Source: Aeromicrobium sp. Root344 (lineage in GTDB: Bacteria > Actinomycetota > Actinomycetes > Propionibacteriales > Nocardioidaceae). Taken from it: a DNA stretch of 64,000 bases. Position 1 is the stretch's first letter. Each line of letters opens with the position of its first letter. Made by a program: the position numbers and the translations under genes. The stretch covers positions 3,223,571-3,287,570 of the forward strand of contig NZ_LMDH01000001.1 in the NCBI RefSeq assembly GCF_001425755.1. Direction: 5' to 3'. The notes beneath the pieces are model-generated. The model was not told the origin of the DNA. It did not search any database and saw nothing but the letters and a program-made list of their open reading frames with translations. Of this stretch, positions 1 to 8,800 are shown piece by piece.

Positions 1-1194
1 GGCGAGTCCGTCCAGGCCTACATCGGTCGAGTGCGTGGCGGTGACATGGGCGCACTGCCGTCCGTGTTCGGCCTCGTCGTGCTGTTCATCGTGTTCGGCT
101 TCGCCAACGACCGGTTCCTGTCGAACCTCAACATGGCCAACCTGATCACGCAGGCCGGCCCCATCATCATCCTCGCCATGGCGCTCGTGCCGGTCCTGCT
201 GCTGGGGGAGATCGACCTGTCGGCGGGTGTCGCCGGAGGTGTGGCGGCGTGTGTCATGGGCGTGCTCATGGTCAAGCACGACCAACCGTGGGGCCTCGCG
301 GTGCTCGCCGCCCTGGCGACAGGCGCCGTGATCGGCATCGTCATCGGTCTGATCGTCGCGAAGCTCGGGATTCCGTCCTTCGTCGTGACGTTGGCGTTCT
401 TCCTCGGCCTCCAGGGCGTGACCTTGAAGCTGATCGGTGAGGGCGGCTCCGTCCGGATCAACCAGGAAGTCATCGCCGGCATCGCCAACAACAACATGAG
501 TGTGGCGGCTGGCTGGATCGTGTCCCTGGCCGTCATCGCCGGTTATGCCGTCCTGGCACTCCTTCGCCATCGGCAGAAGGTGGAGCGAGGGCTGCAGCAC
601 CAGCCGTTCGCGGTCGTGATCGCGCAGATCATCGCCCTCGCCGCCGTGATGCTCGGAGTGACGTTCATCCTCAACCAGAACCGCAGCGTCAACCCGAACT
701 TCCCGATCAAGGGAATCCCGTACGTCCTGCCGATGATCGTCGTGCTCCTGATCCTGTGGACCTTCGCGCTCGGCCGGACGACCTGGGGTCGGCACGTGTA
801 CGCCGTCGGTGGCAACCCTGAAGCGGCGCGTCGCGCCGGCATCAGTGTCGACCGCATCCGCATCTCCGTGTTCATGGCGTGCTCGACGATGGCGGCGCTC
901 AGCCTCATCGTCCAGGCGTCCGTGAGTGGCAAGGTCTCGTCGTCGTCGGGTGCCGGCAACGCTCTGCTCTATGCAGTGGGCGCAGCTGTCATCGGCGGCA
1001 CGAGCCTGTTCGGCGGCAAGGGCAAGGCCCGGGACGCTGTCACCGGTGGTCTCGTGATCGCCACGATCGCCAACGGACTCGGCCTGCTCAACCAGGCATC
1101 GTGGATCAACTTCGTCGTGACCGGTGGCGTGCTCCTGCTCGCGGCCAGCGTGGACGCGATCTCGCGCAGGCGACGTTCGGCGACAGGTCTCTAG
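1..1194 (+). CDS. xylH: Sugar ABC transporter permease, xylose type (5' end outside window)
   Basis: The frame is open from base 1 with no start codon, so this is the 3' part of a gene beginning upstream; 397 residues remain, close to a full-length XylH (about 400). It would be the membrane subunit of a monosaccharide ABC importer of the XylH/RbsC branch. About ten hydrophobic segments are visible, with GEIDLSAG early and GGTSLFGGKG near the C-terminus, both typical loops of this family. An internal GTG at 31 lies in the same frame but need not be a start. The stop is 2 bases before the ATG of a ROK regulator, so the two are probably cotranscribed. The xylose substrate is inferred from family resemblance and from the xylBA genes at 36-39 kb; ribose or another pentose is possible. 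Confidence 0.8.
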   Translation, partial: GESVQAYIGRVRGGDMGALPSVFGLVVLFIVFGFANDRFLSNLNMANLITQAGPIIILAMALVPVLLLGEIDLSAGVAGGVAACVMGVLMVKHDQPWGLAVLAALATGAVIGIVIGLIVAKLGIPSFVVTLAFFLGLQGVTLKLIGEGGSVRINQEVIAGIANNNMSVAAGWIVSLAVIAGYAVLALLRHRQKVERGLQHQPFAVVIAQIIALAAVMLGVTFILNQNRSVNPNFPIKGIPYVLPMIVVLLILWTFALGRTTWGRHVYAVGGNPEAARRAGISVDRIRISVFMACSTMAALSLIVQASVSGKVSSSSGAGNALLYAVGAAVIGGTSLFGGKGKARDAVTGGLVIATIANGLGLLNQASWINFVVTGGVLLLAASVDAISRRRRSATGL

Positions 1195-1196
1195 CC

Positions 1197-2420
1197 ATGG
1201 CAACAGCCGGACGCTCGGGGGTCGGCACGAATCAGGAGGACGTTCGCCGGCACAATCTCGGGACAGCTCTCGGGCACGTGCACCGCGCGGGTCGCATCTC
1301 TCGTGCCGAGCTGACGGCTCGGATGGGTCTCAACCGCAGCACGATCGCGGGTCTGGTGGCCGAGCTGGAGTCCCTGGGACTGGCCGATCAGGCCAAGCCC
1401 TCGGGGACCCGGATCGGCGCCGGACGCCCCTCGGTCGACGTCAAGGCCCGCACGGGTGCGTACGTCCTGGCGGTCGACCTGCGGGTCGACGGCCTGACGG
1501 TCGCCCGGGTGGGACTCGGGGGAGTCGTACGCGCTCGGGCCACCGGTCCCGTACCGGCTGACCACGATCCGTACGCCATCGCCGACTCCGTCGTCGACCT
1601 GATGCGTCTCGTCGTCCGCGACGTCGAGCCGGATGCCGCACTCGTCGGCGTCGGGCTCGGCGTGCCGGGCATCATCCGCGGCGACGACGGGCTCGTCCGC
1701 CTGGCGCCCAACCTCGGCTGGCACGACGTGCCGTTCACCAAGATCCTGTCCGAGCGTCTCGGACCGATCGCCATGCCGGTGCTGGGCAACGACGCCGACC
1801 TCGGCGCCCTGGCGGAGCACCTGCGTGGTGCGGGCGTTGGCGTCGACGACCTGGTCTATCTCTCCGGCGAGGTCGGCGTGGGTGCCGGCGTCATCGTCGG
1901 CGGTCGCAAGCTCGAGGGTGCCGGCGGCTATGCCGGCGAGATCGGCCACATGCCGTTCCTGCCCGACGGCAAGCTGTGCCACTGCGGTGCGCGCGGTTGC
2001 TGGGAGACCGAGATCGGTGCTCCCGCCATTGCTCTCGCCATCGGTTGCCCGGCCGAACAGGTCGGGGCACTGGGGGAGTTCCTCGAGGGCGTCCACGAGG
2101 CGACCCCAGACCTTCGCGCCGTCGGCCGTCACCTCGGGCGCGGTCTCGCCGGTGCGGTCAACCTGCTCAACCCTCGTGTCATCGTGCTCGGTGGCTACCT
2201 GCGGTCGCTGTTCCCCCTGGTCCGCGAGGACGTCGACGCCGAGCTGCAGGTGCACGGTCTTGCCGCACCTCGCGAGCAGGTGCTGGTCACGCTGCCGGGA
2301 CTCGGTGGCGACTCAGTGCTGCACGGTGCAGCGGAGCTCGCGTTCGAACCGCTTCTGGCTGACCCAGTCGGGCGCCTCGCGACGGCCTGCCTGGACGTCG
2401 ACTCGGCACTGGCCGGCTGA
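1197..2420 (+). CDS. ROK-family transcriptional repressor
   Basis: 407 residues, the usual length for a ROK regulator. An N-terminal winged helix (about residues 15-75, with SRAELTARMGLNRSTIAGLV as its helix-turn-helix) is followed by a sugar-kinase-like ROK domain. The zinc motif reads CHCGARGCWE at about residues 261-270. ATG 1197 was chosen because it lies 2 bases after the permease stop and gives the standard N-terminus; the frame is open further upstream only inside the permease gene. It most likely represses the sugar importer operon in the absence of its sugar. A second ROK regulator of the same build lies at 34987-36174. Confidence 0.88.
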   Translation: MATAGRSGVGTNQEDVRRHNLGTALGHVHRAGRISRAELTARMGLNRSTIAGLVAELESLGLADQAKPSGTRIGAGRPSVDVKARTGAYVLAVDLRVDGLTVARVGLGGVVRARATGPVPADHDPYAIADSVVDLMRLVVRDVEPDAALVGVGLGVPGIIRGDDGLVRLAPNLGWHDVPFTKILSERLGPIAMPVLGNDADLGALAEHLRGAGVGVDDLVYLSGEVGVGAGVIVGGRKLEGAGGYAGEIGHMPFLPDGKLCHCGARGCWETEIGAPAIALAIGCPAEQVGALGEFLEGVHEATPDLRAVGRHLGRGLAGAVNLLNPRVIVLGGYLRSLFPLVREDVDAELQVHGLAAPREQVLVTLPGLGGDSVLHGAAELAFEPLLADPVGRLATACLDVDSALAG

Positions 2421-2464
2421 TTCAGTCGACTCTGGCAGGCGGCTGGCTTGGGGCCCGACTAGTT

Positions 2465-2503
2465 ACGATACGGACCCGTTCCGTTTCGTGTTAGGCTGGG
2501 TGT
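2465..2503 (+). promoter_or_regulatory. Palindromic operator and -10 box of the tetR-MFS operon
   Basis: Arms ACGATACGGA (2465-2474) and TCCGTTTCGT (2480-2489) are inverted copies with one mismatch in ten, separated by 5 bases. A -10-like TAGGCT (2492-2497) follows, and the GTG of the TetR gene comes 6 bases later. The palindrome therefore covers the space where the -35 region and spacer should lie, which suits autorepression by blocking RNA polymerase. The palindrome is seen directly; its use by this TetR protein is inferred. Confidence 0.65.
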
Positions 2504-3148
2504 GTGGAGACCATCAGCACGCCGGCGGCCGAGCCCAAGCAGGGCCGCCCTCGCGACCCCAGTCGCGACGACGCCATCATCGACGCAGCGATCAGCACCC
2601 TCATCCGTGAGGGCTACGACCGGATGTCGATCGAAGGCGTCGCCACCGCAGCAGGGGTCGGCAAGGCGACGGTCTACCGCCGCTGGAACAGCAAGGCCGA
2701 GCTGATCGTCGACGCGATGACCACGCTCAAGCCGTCGATCGACACGATCGACACCGGGTCGTTGGACGGCGACATCGACCTGATGATCGCCATCTCCTGC
2801 AGCCCGCACTCGGAGCGGTTGTTCCAGGTGATGGTCAGCATCTGCTCGGCGCTTCCGCGGGAGCCGGAGCTACTCGAGGCGTTCAGGACCCGCTTCACCG
2901 AGCCTCGCATCGCACGCATCACCGGGATGCTCGAACGCGCTGTGGCCCGCGGGGAGGTCGACCCTGACATCGACATCGCCATGGCCGCGAGCCTGATGCC
3001 GTCGCTCATGCTGCAGCGAGTCCTCACGACCGGCCAGCCCGCCGGCCGCGCCTATGCCCAGCAGGTGGTGGGCAGCGTGCTGCTCCCGATGCTCGGCCGC
3101 CCCGCACGAACCTTCTCGACCAATGATTCGGAGACATCCCATGACTGA
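2504..3148 (+). CDS. TetR-family repressor of the adjacent efflux pump
   Basis: 214 residues. A classical TetR DNA-binding domain occupies about residues 18-65 (GRPRDPSRDDAIIDAAISTL..., then MSIEGVATAAGVGKATVYRR as the recognition region), followed by a helical ligand-binding region unlike other genes here. The GTG start at 2504 has no Shine-Dalgarno but sits 6 bases after TAGGCT, so the message is probably leaderless. The stop overlaps the start of the MFS gene by 8 bases, implying translational coupling. The most likely role is drug-responsive repression of its own operon through the palindrome at 2465-2489. Confidence 0.88.
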   Translation: METISTPAAEPKQGRPRDPSRDDAIIDAAISTLIREGYDRMSIEGVATAAGVGKATVYRRWNSKAELIVDAMTTLKPSIDTIDTGSLDGDIDLMIAISCSPHSERLFQVMVSICSALPREPELLEAFRTRFTEPRIARITGMLERAVARGEVDPDIDIAMAASLMPSLMLQRVLTTGQPAGRAYAQQVVGSVLLPMLGRPARTFSTNDSETSHD

Positions 3149-4610
3149 AGCTCCACCCTCGACAGCGACCCGCAACGGCGGACTCGCCCTGGCCGTGATC
3201 TGCGTGGCGCAGCTCATGGTCGTGCTCGACGCCACCGTCGTCAACGTCGCGCTGCCCAGCATCCGCGATGACCTCAACTTCTCGCTCGACAACCTCACGT
3301 GGGTCGTCACGGCGTACTCGCTGGCCTTCGGCGGCCTCCTGCTCTTCGGCGGACGTACGGGCGACCTGTTCGGCCGTCGGCGCATGTTCATGATCGGCAT
3401 CGCGATCTTCGCCGGCGCGTCGCTGGTCGGCGGGTTCGCCACCAACGAGGCGATGCTGATCGTCGCCCGTGCCGCGCAGGGTGCCGGCGGAGCGATCGCC
3501 GCCCCGACCGCGCTCGCGCTGCTGGCCACGACGTTCACCGAGCCGGCGGCTCGCGCCCGCGCGTTCGGCGTGTTCGCCGCGATGGCGGCGTCCGGCGGAG
3601 CGCTGGGCCTGCTGCTCGGCGGTGTGCTCACGGACTACGCCAGCTGGCGCTGGGCCCTGTTCATCAACGCCCCGATCGGCGCCATCGTGCTCTTCCTCGC
3701 GCCGCGTGTGCTCAACGAGTCGCAGGGCGCCGGCACGAAGCTCGACCTGCCGGGTGCCATCTCGGTCACTGCGGGCATGTCGACACTGGTCTACGGCCTG
3801 ACCAAGGCTGCCAGTGACGGCTGGGGCTCGACCACGACGCTCGTGACTCTCGCCATCGCGGCCGTGCTGCTCGTCGCCTTCGTGGTCATCGAGCTCAACT
3901 CGAGCCACCCGTTGATGCCATTCCACATCTTCGCGAACCGCAACCGCAGCGGCGCCTACTTGATCATGCTCTTCCTCGCGGCTGCCCTGTTCACGACGTT
4001 CTACTTCCTGGCGCAGTACCTGCAGAACGTCCACGGCTGGAGCCCGTTCCACACCGGCATCGGCTTCCTGCCGATGCCCGCAACGATCATGTTCATGTCG
4101 ATCGTGGTCGTCCGGCGCCTGATCCCCAAGATCGGCATCCGGCCGTTCCTGACCGTCGGGCCGATCCTGGCGATCGCCGCGATGATCTCGTTCGCGCAGC
4201 TGGACGCGAACAGCAGCTACTGGCCGTTCTTCGGATCGATCCTGCTTCTCGGCGTCGGCATGGGCTGCAGCTTCGTGCCCCTGACGATGACGGCCGTCAA
4301 CGGTGTCGAGCCGCACGAGACGGGCCTCGCCTCGGCGCTGCTCAACACCGGGCAGCAGGTCGGCGGAGCGATCGGTCTGGCGGTCTTCGGCACGATCTTC
4401 GCCCACGCGTCGGCCGACCGCGCTCGAGAGCTGGGTGCGCAGGCACGTACGGCGGCCGGCCAGTCCGACGCCTTCATCTCCGGCCAGCACCATGCGTTCG
4501 AAGCCGCGATCGTCGTGACGGCTCTGGCGCTCATCGCCTCGTTGACGCTCATCCGCGTCAACAAGGTCGCCCCGCCGGCTCCGGCTGCCGCGCCAGCGAT
4601 GGCCGAGTAG
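3141..4610 (+). CDS. MFS drug efflux transporter, DHA2 (EmrB/QacA) type
   Basis: 489 residues with about 14 hydrophobic segments, the DHA2 layout. The family motif LDATVVNVALPSI lies in the first segment, motif A reads GDLFGRRRMFMIG after segment 2, and an antiporter-type glycine-rich motif C is seen near GGALGLLLGGVLTDYASWRW. ATG 3141 is preceded by a GGAG-like sequence and overlaps the end of tetR. It should export hydrophobic or cationic compounds in exchange for protons; the substrate cannot be read from sequence. A bidirectional hairpin terminator follows 20 bases after the stop. Confidence 0.9.
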   Translation: MTEAPPSTATRNGGLALAVICVAQLMVVLDATVVNVALPSIRDDLNFSLDNLTWVVTAYSLAFGGLLLFGGRTGDLFGRRRMFMIGIAIFAGASLVGGFATNEAMLIVARAAQGAGGAIAAPTALALLATTFTEPAARARAFGVFAAMAASGGALGLLLGGVLTDYASWRWALFINAPIGAIVLFLAPRVLNESQGAGTKLDLPGAISVTAGMSTLVYGLTKAASDGWGSTTTLVTLAIAAVLLVAFVVIELNSSHPLMPFHIFANRNRSGAYLIMLFLAAALFTTFYFLAQYLQNVHGWSPFHTGIGFLPMPATIMFMSIVVVRRLIPKIGIRPFLTVGPILAIAAMISFAQLDANSSYWPFFGSILLLGVGMGCSFVPLTMTAVNGVEPHETGLASALLNTGQQVGGAIGLAVFGTIFAHASADRARELGAQARTAAGQSDAFISGQHHAFEAAIVVTALALIASLTLIRVNKVAPPAPAAAPAMAE

Positions 4611-4631
4611 CCGACCGGCTCAGTCGAACGA

Positions 4632-4664
4632 AAGGACCCGCCGGCGCGATGCCGGCGGGCCCTT
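4632..4664. terminator. Bidirectional rho-independent-like hairpin
   Basis: Arms AAGGACCCGCCGGC (4632-4645) and GCCGGCGGGCCCTT (4651-4664) pair with one mismatch around a 5-base loop. It lies between the convergent MFS (+) and phosphoesterase (-) genes. There is only a very short T or A run beside the stem on either side, as is common for actinobacterial terminators. Confidence 0.75.
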
Positions 4665-4678
4665 CGACGTGCCTCGCG

Positions 4679-7441
4679 TCAGTCGTTGTCAGCGGACGGG
4701 ATCGCCGCGCCTGGGACGTCCTTCGGGAGGTAGAGCTTCGCGTCACCTGGATACGGCTTGGACCAGTTGTGCGCCTGGTACCAGGTGTAGCGGTTCATCT
4801 GTTCCGGGTGCGCGTAGTCGGCGCGCGCCTGACGGCCCGTGAAGTGTTGCTTCTGCGCCCACGCACCCCACGCCGTGGCGAGCGGAGCTGCACTCGCCGG
4901 GACCTTGGGCGCCTCGACTCCAGAGGCTGTCTTGTCGGGACCGCATGCTGGTTCCGGCATGACGTTCTCGGTCAGCGGGATCTGGTTCGGCACCGCGTCG
5001 AACGGCTTCAGGTCAGCCTTGGCCCGGAACGCGTCGTACATCGGCGTCGCGGCGGCGACCTTCTGGTTCAGCGGCTCCGCTCCGAGGATCTGCTCGATCG
5101 TACGGACCAGGGAGATCTGCGAGTAGTACGTCGAGATCGTGGTGCCGTGTGCAGCCCACGGGCTGATCACCTGGACCGGAGCCCGGTGGCCGTCGACGTG
5201 GTCGACGCCGGCCTGGCTGTCGTCCTCGACCACGAAGATCGCCGAGCTCTTCCAGTACTTGCTGTGCGAGATCTCGTCGACCACCTTGCCGACCGCGAGG
5301 TCGTTGTCGGCCACCGCAGCGCGGGGCGTCGACGGACCGCCCGTGTGGTCGCTGGAGAGCCACATCATCTGGAAGTCGGCTGGACCCTTCTTCTCGAAGT
5401 CCTGCTTCCAGATCTGGTAGCGGTAGGTGTCCGGGATCGACAGGTCGAACGGCGGGGACAACGGGTCGCTGATGGCGTTGAGGGACGGGATCACCGACCC
5501 GTAGTCACCCTTGAGCTCCGGGGTCGTGAGCTGTGCAGGATCGCCGCCGGCGTCCACGCTGTCGGCCGCGCAGTAGTACTGCTGCCAGGAGCCGGACGGC
5601 TTGCCCTCGGTGTACTCGAACTCGCCGTAGTTGCGGGCGTTCTTGCCAGCCGCCTGGATCGCGGTCCACAGGAAGCCGGATCGCTGGTGACCCAGCACGT
5701 CCTCCTCGGTGTCGTACGACCTCGTGTACTCGCCGGCGCTGGACTCGGTGTACTCCGGGTTGTCGCCCTGCATCAGCCAGTTGTGTCCCTCGGCCGAGTT
5801 GGTGCCCACGTCGTACGTGTTGTCGTACAGCCCGAACTGTCGTGCGAGCGCGTGCTGGTTCGGGGTGGTCTGCTCACCGAACTGGGCCAGCGACGCATCC
5901 CCGTTGCCTTCGGGCATGTCTCCGAAGAGCTGGTCGTACGTGCGGTTCTCCTTGACCAGCAGGAACACGTGTTTGATCGTCGACGGATCGCCGATGCGCT
6001 TCGGCACCGGCACGGCGGCCGCGTGGCTGCCACGCGCGCGCGTGGTGCTCGCGCTGTCCCACCCGTTCTGGGCGAAGACCTCGGAGGTGTAGGTGTCCCG
6101 GATCTGACGGTCGCTCGGCAGGTCGAAGCGCGTCAGCGAGGCCGTCGTGCCGTGCGTGCCCCAGGCAGTCGCCGGATCGGTGCCCAGCCCTTGCTTGGAC
6201 GTGATCTTCTGGCCGCGTGCGTCGATGCCGCGGCGATTCGCCACGACCGTCTTGCTGCCGACGGTGAAGACGTCCTCGGGGTAGTAGTCGGTCGGCACGA
6301 GCCCGACGTAGCTGACCGGATCGATCGCGTCATGTCCGAGCCTGTAGACCGCGATGGCGTTGGCCCGTCCGAGGCTGACCAGAAGTCGGCCGTGCTGGAT
6401 CGCGAGTCCGTTCGGCTCATAGCCGATCGCCGAGCCACGCCACGGTTGGGTGGCGATGGTCTGGACCACGTGGCCGCGGGCCGTGTCGACCACCGAGACG
6501 GTGTCGTCGTTGGTGTTGGTGACGTACAGGTCCGACCCGTGTGCGTACAGCGCGGTGGGGTGCAGCCCGACCTTGATCGAGCCGACGCCGTTGCCGGAGC
6601 GCGTCGGGTCGATGACGCTCAACGTCCCCGTGGTGGAGCTGCCCGGCTGGCCGTTGGCGGCGACCGCTGTGCCGTACGAGTCCATCGTGGTCTCGCCTGG
6701 CTTGGCGGGGCGTCCGCCTTCATTGCTGACGTAGAGCTTGTCACCGACGAACCGCACCTGTCGCGGTGCGACCCCGACGTTCCACGTGCGGCTGATCGTG
6801 CCTGCTGCCGGGTCGATCGCGACGACGGTGTTCTGTCCGTTGGCGGCGGCGTACAGCGTGCCGTCGGACCCGAACGTCAGTCCGCTGGTGAGGGCCTGCT
6901 TGTCACCGACGGTCGGAATCTCGATCTTGGTGCCGGCCGCGAGGCTGCCGTCGTCGTTGACCGGGAACCGGGTGATGCCGGTGGCGTTCGGCATGAAGAG
7001 GAACTTCCCATCCGGCGAGTACGCAGGCCCCTCCTGACCGACGGTGTTGTCGGTGAGCTTGGCGTCGGCGTCGGCCGCCGACCCACCTCGCCAGATCAGC
7101 TTGTAGGTCGACAGGTCGTAGATCTCCAGCGAGATCGAACGATCGTTCGCGGTGGCGGCCAGGAACCGGCCGTCGGGGCTCACGGTCGAGCCCATGATCT
7201 TCCCGTACGGCGTGGAGAGTCGCTCGCCGAGAGGCTTGAGGATCTGGTTGGACGAGACCTGAAGGCCGTCGGTGTACTCGGTGCCGACCTGGTTGTGCCC
7301 GAACCCGGTGGTGGCGGCGACTGCGGTGCCGGTGCCCACGACCGCGAGCGCGGTGGCGCCGACGGTGAGGATCTTGAACCGGTGCTTTGCAAGGAGCCTG
7401 GACTTGCCCTGGGGACGAGTCCGTTGGCGCACGACGTGCAT
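4679..7441 (-). CDS. Exported beta-propeller plus phosphoesterase (alkaline-phosphatase-like) protein
   Basis: 920 residues. A basic N-terminus and one hydrophobic stretch (about residues 22-43, ending AVAA) form a signal peptide or anchor. Residues 50-445 hold YVTN/YncE-like propeller blades (VSPDGRFLAA, YSPDGKFLFM, DLYVTNTNDDTVSVVD). From about residue 488 a phosphoesterase-family domain begins with KHVFLLVKENRTYDQLFGD, continues with DVGTNSAEGHNW near 545, and has FVVEDDSQAGVDHVDGHRAP near the C-terminal third. The family includes phospholipase C-like and acid phosphatase-like enzymes; the substrate is unknown. A Shine-Dalgarno (GAAGGGA) precedes the ATG, which starts 12 bases after the permease stop, so it is the third gene of an ABC transporter operon. 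Confidence 0.85.
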   Translation of the reverse strand: MHVVRQRTRPQGKSRLLAKHRFKILTVGATALAVVGTGTAVAATTGFGHNQVGTEYTDGLQVSSNQILKPLGERLSTPYGKIMGSTVSPDGRFLAATANDRSISLEIYDLSTYKLIWRGGSAADADAKLTDNTVGQEGPAYSPDGKFLFMPNATGITRFPVNDDGSLAAGTKIEIPTVGDKQALTSGLTFGSDGTLYAAANGQNTVVAIDPAAGTISRTWNVGVAPRQVRFVGDKLYVSNEGGRPAKPGETTMDSYGTAVAANGQPGSSTTGTLSVIDPTRSGNGVGSIKVGLHPTALYAHGSDLYVTNTNDDTVSVVDTARGHVVQTIATQPWRGSAIGYEPNGLAIQHGRLLVSLGRANAIAVYRLGHDAIDPVSYVGLVPTDYYPEDVFTVGSKTVVANRRGIDARGQKITSKQGLGTDPATAWGTHGTTASLTRFDLPSDRQIRDTYTSEVFAQNGWDSASTTRARGSHAAAVPVPKRIGDPSTIKHVFLLVKENRTYDQLFGDMPEGNGDASLAQFGEQTTPNQHALARQFGLYDNTYDVGTNSAEGHNWLMQGDNPEYTESSAGEYTRSYDTEEDVLGHQRSGFLWTAIQAAGKNARNYGEFEYTEGKPSGSWQQYYCAADSVDAGGDPAQLTTPELKGDYGSVIPSLNAISDPLSPPFDLSIPDTYRYQIWKQDFEKKGPADFQMMWLSSDHTGGPSTPRAAVADNDLAVGKVVDEISHSKYWKSSAIFVVEDDSQAGVDHVDGHRAPVQVISPWAAHGTTISTYYSQISLVRTIEQILGAEPLNQKVAAATPMYDAFRAKADLKPFDAVPNQIPLTENVMPEPACGPDKTASGVEAPKVPASAAPLATAWGAWAQKQHFTGRQARADYAHPEQMNRYTWYQAHNWSKPYPGDAKLYLPKDVPGAAIPSADND

Positions 7442-7453
7442 GGTGTTCCCTTC

Positions 7454-8800
7454 TCAGTTGCGATCGAGCAGGTCGACGTAGCCGTCGAGCTGCCACAAGG
7501 GGTTAGGTGTGTCGCCGGTCGACGTACGCACCTGGAATGAGCCGTTCACCTCCTTCGGTCCGTCTCCGTCGGCGATGTACCGACCGTCAGCGGTGACGTC
7601 GAGCTGATAGATCGCGGAGCCCGTGGCCGACGCGCCCGGCAGGCGCCACGTCACGACGCAGCGCCAGTCGTTGCCGGGTCCGTGGTCCGGGACCCTCGAG
7701 CCGCCCTTGTCGCACGCCGTGCTGGTCTCGAGCTGCGCCTCGGTGACCGAGGGACGATGCAGCTCGCGCGTCTGCAGCACGTAGAGATGCGAGAAGGCGG
7801 TCGACAGCGAGGCCTCGAGCTTGGACTTCTCGACGCCCGTACCCGTGCTCCCGGGGGAGGCCACGGCGAGGACCAGAGCCGTCGCGCCGGTCAGCACGGC
7901 CAAGGGCAGAGCCGCGGCGACGAGCGTACGTCGGGTCGCTCCGTCGTTGGAAAGGTCGGTGAAGTCGCGACGCACGAAGATCACGTACGCGAGTCCGGTG
8001 GCGGCCGCGGTCCAGAGCAGGCTGACGACGATCCCGATCAGCAGTGGTCCGCTCGAGGCCGGCTCGGTGAACAGTCCGCGCCAGGCCAGGAAGGCGTTGC
8101 TGGGCAGAGCGAGGCGGAAGGCGACCGGGACGGGCAGCATCAGAGCCAGGTTCATCGCGAGTGCCAGGACGGCCGGCACCAGGAGGCCCATCGGCGAGCG
8201 ACCGAGAAGCACCGATCCGAGCAGGCCGATCGCGCCGAAGGCCAGGGCCGGCGTCACCACGCAGGCCCACGCGAGCACCACGGTCCGCGCAGCGACTCCG
8301 GCGGTCAGCACGTGCCCGTCGAGTCCGATGAGGGAGTGGTTGCCCACAGCGGCGAGGCCGCCGATGATGCTCGACGCCACGAGGCAGCCGACCAACAGGA
8401 GTGTCACGGTGAGGCTGGCCAAGGCCTTGGCCGCGAAGATCCGTCGCGGGGAGCGCACCGCGACCATCAGATGCCGCCACGTCCCCAGTCGATCCTCGGT
8501 CGCGAAGACGTCGCTGGCGACGAGTGACACGAGCAACGGCAGTCCCCAGCTGCAGGCGAAGGCGAGGATCACCAGCGAGCCGGCCCATCCGGTCGCGTTC
8601 ATCCAGCGACCGAAGACGGTGTCGGTCGGCAGGGAGCTCTGCTGGCTGATCACCGCCACGAACGCAGCGGGCGCGAGGAGGCAGACCAGCAGCACGGCAC
8701 GGATCCGGCCCTGGACGAGCAGCTTGACGAGCTCGAAACGGTACGCGGGCACGAACGGTGCGGCCGGCTGGTCGACCGGCCGTGTGAGCGTGGCGCTCAC
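7454..8800 (-). CDS. ABC transporter permease, ABC-2 type
   Basis: 448 residues with about seven hydrophobic segments in the first 310 residues, then a soluble C-terminal stretch of about 120 residues (from roughly GTGVEKSKLE) predicted to lie outside the membrane. The middle contains SDVFATEDRLGTWRHLMVAVRSPRRIFAAKAL, a cytoplasmic coupling loop typical of ABC-2 permeases. The GTG start overlaps the ATPase stop by 4 bases (GTGA), so the two are translationally coupled and very likely form one exporter. The extra C-terminal domain is not one I recognise. Substrate unknown; the exported phosphoesterase downstream may be a functional partner. Confidence 0.82.
   Translation of the reverse strand: MSATLTRPVDQPAAPFVPAYRFELVKLLVQGRIRAVLLVCLLAPAAFVAVISQQSSLPTDTVFGRWMNATGWAGSLVILAFACSWGLPLLVSLVASDVFATEDRLGTWRHLMVAVRSPRRIFAAKALASLTVTLLLVGCLVASSIIGGLAAVGNHSLIGLDGHVLTAGVAARTVVLAWACVVTPALAFGAIGLLGSVLLGRSPMGLLVPAVLALAMNLALMLPVPVAFRLALPSNAFLAWRGLFTEPASSGPLLIGIVVSLLWTAAATGLAYVIFVRRDFTDLSNDGATRRTLVAAALPLAVLTGATALVLAVASPGSTGTGVEKSKLEASLSTAFSHLYVLQTRELHRPSVTEAQLETSTACDKGGSRVPDHGPGNDWRCVVTWRLPGASATGSAIYQLDVTADGRYIADGDGPKEVNGSFQVRTSTGDTPNPLWQLDGYVDLLDRN

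Noticed and set aside
4649-7540. A 963-codon open frame on the plus strand opposite the phosphoesterase gene
   Set aside because: It mirrors the minus-strand gene, has no domain, is Arg/Val/Leu-rich as expected from the complement of GC-rich codons, and lacks a ribosome site.
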